From assembly GCA_002293665.1 (NCBI GenBank), contig DBDQ01000081.1, positions 247 through 26,048 of the forward strand: DNA of 25,802 nt, given 5' to 3'. The notes under the pieces were generated by a model, which ran no database searches, had not been told where the DNA came from, and worked only from the letters and a program-made list of their open reading frames with translations. A program made the position numbers and the translations under genes. This document shows, in pieces, positions 23,778 through 25,802 of this stretch. The first letter of the stretch is position 1. Every line of letters starts with the position of its first letter. The stretch is from Alistipes sp. UBA928 (GTDB lineage Bacteria > Bacteroidota > Bacteroidia > Bacteroidales > Rikenellaceae).

Positions 23778-25520
23778 ATGAAAAAAATATTTATATCACT
23801 CGCATTGCTCTCGGCCTTTTCGACCGTGTCGTGCAATCCGGATCTGTTGGAAATACCTCAAAAGGGGGTACTGACCACCGATACCTACTATCTCCCCGAG
23901 GATGCCACGGCTGCCATTACCGCAGTCTACGCGCAAGGGCAGAGAGCTTTGATCTGGGGCAATATCTACATGCCCTGGATGCTGATGTCAAATCTTCCCA
24001 GCGACGACCTCTACGCCGCCGGTAATAACCGTGGCGACAACGACTTCGCGGCGCAGATCAACGAATTCCGTGCCTATACGGACAACGAGGTTATCACCCG
24101 CCTGTACAGGAATCTGTATGAGTTCATCTATATTACCAACCTGTTCATCGACAAGTATGAGTATGGTATGAGCGACGACATAGACCGCTACCTGAGCGAA
24201 GCTCGTGTGTGGAGAGCATGGACTCACCTCTATCTGGCCACATGGTGGGGTTCACCCCCCCTCGTCGACCACGTGCTCGCACCTGACGAAAAGCCCGCCG
24301 GTACGCCTCACGACGAGATAATGAATTGGGTGATCGAAGAACTCAAAGACGCCGCTCCGCATATTCCCTCGCGCGTAAGCCCGCAGGACAAGAACGGCGC
24401 CGTGCGCCTGACCAAGGAGGCTGCCTACTCTTTCCTGGGTAAGGCTCAGGTGCAGCACAAGAAGTATGCCGATGCCGTGCAGACACTCAAACAGTACGTT
24501 ATCGACAGCGGTAAATACGAACTCGTGTCGGGCCCGGATATGAACTTCCTCTACCACAAAGCAGGCGACGCCAACTCCGAAAAGGTGTTCGAATTCAACG
24601 TGGTCGACCAACCGAGCCTCGCTGCCCGGGATATACGTAACTGGATCGTTCCTTGGCAGCACTACCAAATGTGGCACTGGCGCATTGACAAATTGAGGTC
24701 GCGTCCGTTGGAGATCCGTGGTGGCGGCTGGGGAGGTTTCAACCCGTCGGGAGTGTTCGCCCGAGCGCTCATTGAAAACGACGGCCTCGACTCCCATCGT
24801 CGCAAGGCCTGGATCAAGACCTATGACGAGGTGCTTTACGATCTCTCATGGTCAAGTGATTTCGACAAAGATAATAATCCTCTTAACCTTACCATCGAGC
24901 AGAAAAAGCACGATCCGGAACGCGGAATCGACTTTGCCAAGGAGGGACTTTACGGCCACGAAGGCTATTTCCAGTGGAAGTTTGTTCCTTTCCAGGATGA
25001 CAGGATAGCCCGGCTTGGCGACATGATGGAGAACAACATCGTCGTAATGCGCTACACCGAGGTGATGCTGCTCTACATCGAAGCGTGTGTCCAAAGCGGT
25101 CAGAACACCGCGGAAGCACTCTCGCTTCTCAACCAGATCCAGAACCGTGCCGGTTCGGCCCACGTCAGCACCGAGCTGACCCTCGCCGAGGTACAGAACG
25201 AAAAACGTTTCGAATGCTGGATGGAAGGGACACGTTTCCCCGACTTGGTACGCTGGGGTATTGCCGCCGAAACACTCAAAGACCAGGGTGAGCGAGTACC
25301 TGTCTTCAAAGATGTCATGAGCCGGATAGGAACATCCGAGCCTGCGCAGTATACCGCTCACGAAGGTGTCGTGGACTGGACGGGTAGCGACTACAATCGT
25401 CAGCAAGGTATGCCTTGGGGTTTCAAGGCTGGTCAGCATGAACTGATGCCCTACCCGCTGGAAGAGATGCAGGTCAATACCAATCTGCCACAGAATCCCG
25501 GTTGGCCCGTAATTCAATAA
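23778..25520 (+). CDS. SusD/RagB-family glycan-binding lipoprotein (pair 3)
   Basis: 580 residues. The signal peptide has lipobox TVSC (Cys19). SusD helical features include YLSEARVWRAWTHLYLATWWGSPPLVD, ITNLFIDKYEYG, AYSFLGKAQVQHKKYADAVQTLKQYV (a TPR-like pair) and YTEVMLLYIEACVQSG. The C-terminal signature NEKRFECWMEG-RFPDLVRWG (about residues 474-493) confirms the family. An aromatic-rich central part (WQHYQMWHWRID, about 294-305) is attractive as a ligand-contact surface, but this is inference. It is co-transcribed with SusC3, and a GC-rich hairpin follows the stop by 25 bases. The esterase gene beyond it is convergent. Confidence 0.96.
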   Translation: MKKIFISLALLSAFSTVSCNPDLLEIPQKGVLTTDTYYLPEDATAAITAVYAQGQRALIWGNIYMPWMLMSNLPSDDLYAAGNNRGDNDFAAQINEFRAYTDNEVITRLYRNLYEFIYITNLFIDKYEYGMSDDIDRYLSEARVWRAWTHLYLATWWGSPPLVDHVLAPDEKPAGTPHDEIMNWVIEELKDAAPHIPSRVSPQDKNGAVRLTKEAAYSFLGKAQVQHKKYADAVQTLKQYVIDSGKYELVSGPDMNFLYHKAGDANSEKVFEFNVVDQPSLAARDIRNWIVPWQHYQMWHWRIDKLRSRPLEIRGGGWGGFNPSGVFARALIENDGLDSHRRKAWIKTYDEVLYDLSWSSDFDKDNNPLNLTIEQKKHDPERGIDFAKEGLYGHEGYFQWKFVPFQDDRIARLGDMMENNIVVMRYTEVMLLYIEACVQSGQNTAEALSLLNQIQNRAGSAHVSTELTLAEVQNEKRFECWMEGTRFPDLVRWGIAAETLKDQGERVPVFKDVMSRIGTSEPAQYTAHEGVVDWTGSDYNRQQGMPWGFKAGQHELMPYPLEEMQVNTNLPQNPGWPVIQ

Positions 25521-25545
25521 CTGTCAACACAACTCTACAACGATG

Positions 25546-25569
25546 GAGGGCGCCCCACGGGGCGCCCTC
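25546..25569 (+). terminator. GC-rich terminator-like hairpin after SusC/SusD pair 3
   Basis: A perfect inverted repeat of 11 bp (arms 25546-25556 and 25559-25569) with a two-base centre, effectively a stem of about 10 bp with a small loop, 25 bases after the SusD stop. Only an interrupted pyrimidine/T stretch (TCTTGGTTT) follows, so termination may be weaker. It lies between convergent genes and could serve both. Confidence 0.65.
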
Positions 25570-25573
25570 TCTT

Positions 25574-25628
25574 GGTTTGGCATCGTTATCTGGTTTGGCC
25601 AAGAATGGTTTGGCAAGAACGGTTCGGC
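25574..25628. repeat. Short direct repeats GGTTTGGC
   Basis: GGTTTGGC occurs at 25574-25581, 25592-25599 and 25607-25614, and the variant GGTTCGGC at 25621-25628. Spacing is 18, 15 and 14 bases. It lies between the hairpin and the esterase stop. The function is unknown; the irregular spacing argues against a CRISPR or iteron array. Confidence 0.5.
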
Positions 25629-25631
25629 GTG

Positions 25632-25802
25632 TTATTTGAAAAGCAACGGTGCGAATTCCTTGAGCGAACGGCGCCAAGTGAGCCATTCGTGGGCAGTGTC
25701 GGGCGATTCGTAGTAGACTACGTTGTTGAGACCTCTGTTTTTGAGGGCGTTAGCAAAGTCGCGTACACGTTCGGGACGCTCTTCCGAGCCGATGCTCACG
25801 AA
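25632..25802 (-). CDS. Carbohydrate esterase family 1-like esterase, C-terminal 56 residues (start outside window)
   Basis: The minus strand is open from the window edge to TAA at 25634-25632. The 56 residues begin FVSIGSEERPERVRDF and contain NVVYYESPDTAHEW, then LTWRRSLKEFAPLLF and a final Lys. The 'xSPxTAHEWxTWRRxLxEFAPLLF' ending is that of CE1/esterase-D-like alpha/beta hydrolases (feruloyl or acetyl-xylan esterases, often fused to carbohydrate-binding domains). The His of TAHEW is the expected catalytic histidine. The Ser and Asp of the triad lie outside the window, so activity and any extra domains cannot be assessed. It is convergent with SusD3. It hints that the locus continues to the right with enzymes for substituted plant-type polysaccharides. 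Confidence 0.83.
   Translation of the reverse strand, partial: FVSIGSEERPERVRDFANALKNRGLNNVVYYESPDTAHEWLTWRRSLKEFAPLLFK

Noticed and set aside
25574..25628. CRISPR array
   Set aside because: Repeats are only 8 bases, spacing is uneven and spacers are shorter than any CRISPR.

Overview
The window looks like a glycan-acquisition region from a Bacteroidales genome. It has three SusC/SusD outer-membrane pairs, an ECF sigma/FecR system, a cupin-AraC regulator, lipoproteins with short LxxC-type signals, and several matches to the Bacteroidetes -7 promoter TAnnTTTG. By eye the coding DNA is GC-rich for this order, which fits an Alistipes/Rikenellaceae-like host better than a classical Bacteroides. 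That placement is an inference, not a demonstrated assignment.

Layout. 1-740 (+): the 3' end of a Bacteroidetes relaxase gene and the first 22 codons of a small downstream gene, i.e. the edge of a mobile element. 754-1529 (-): a broken gene joining a BACON-domain lipoprotein start, out of frame, to the middle of a family 2 glycoside hydrolase. Its 3' end stops where the mobile-element DNA begins. 1613-4000 (-): an intact GH95 lipoprotein (alpha-L-fucosidase or alpha-L-galactosidase). 4290-9130 (+): SusC/SusD pair 1, closed by a strong terminator. 9208-10095 (-): AraC-type regulator. 10282-12462 (-): a two-gene operon of an exported Gfo/Idh/MocA oxidoreductase followed by an exported ThuA-like protein, with a 22-bp perfect-stem terminator. 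12670-20196 (-): ECF sigma factor, FecR anti-sigma factor, SusC pair 2 with an N-terminal STN signalling domain, and an unusually long SusD. 20637-25520 (+): SusC/SusD pair 3, preceded by a long and probably structured leader. 25632-25802 (-): the C-terminus of a CE1-type esterase running off the window.

How it may work together (inference). Three SusCD complexes import glycans or glycosides. Pair 2 is wired to its own sigma/anti-sigma switch through the STN domain. Pairs 1 and 3 lack STN and are probably under the AraC protein or regulators outside the window. The only intact hydrolase is the GH95 enzyme. Together with the exported oxidoreductase/ThuA pair, this leaves room for an oxidoreductive (keto-sugar) route of glycoside breakdown in the periplasm. 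That is the most interesting biological hypothesis here. The left 1.5 kb shows two rearrangement junctions, which should first be checked as a possible assembly artefact. I saw no tRNA, rRNA, CRISPR array or complete insertion sequence.
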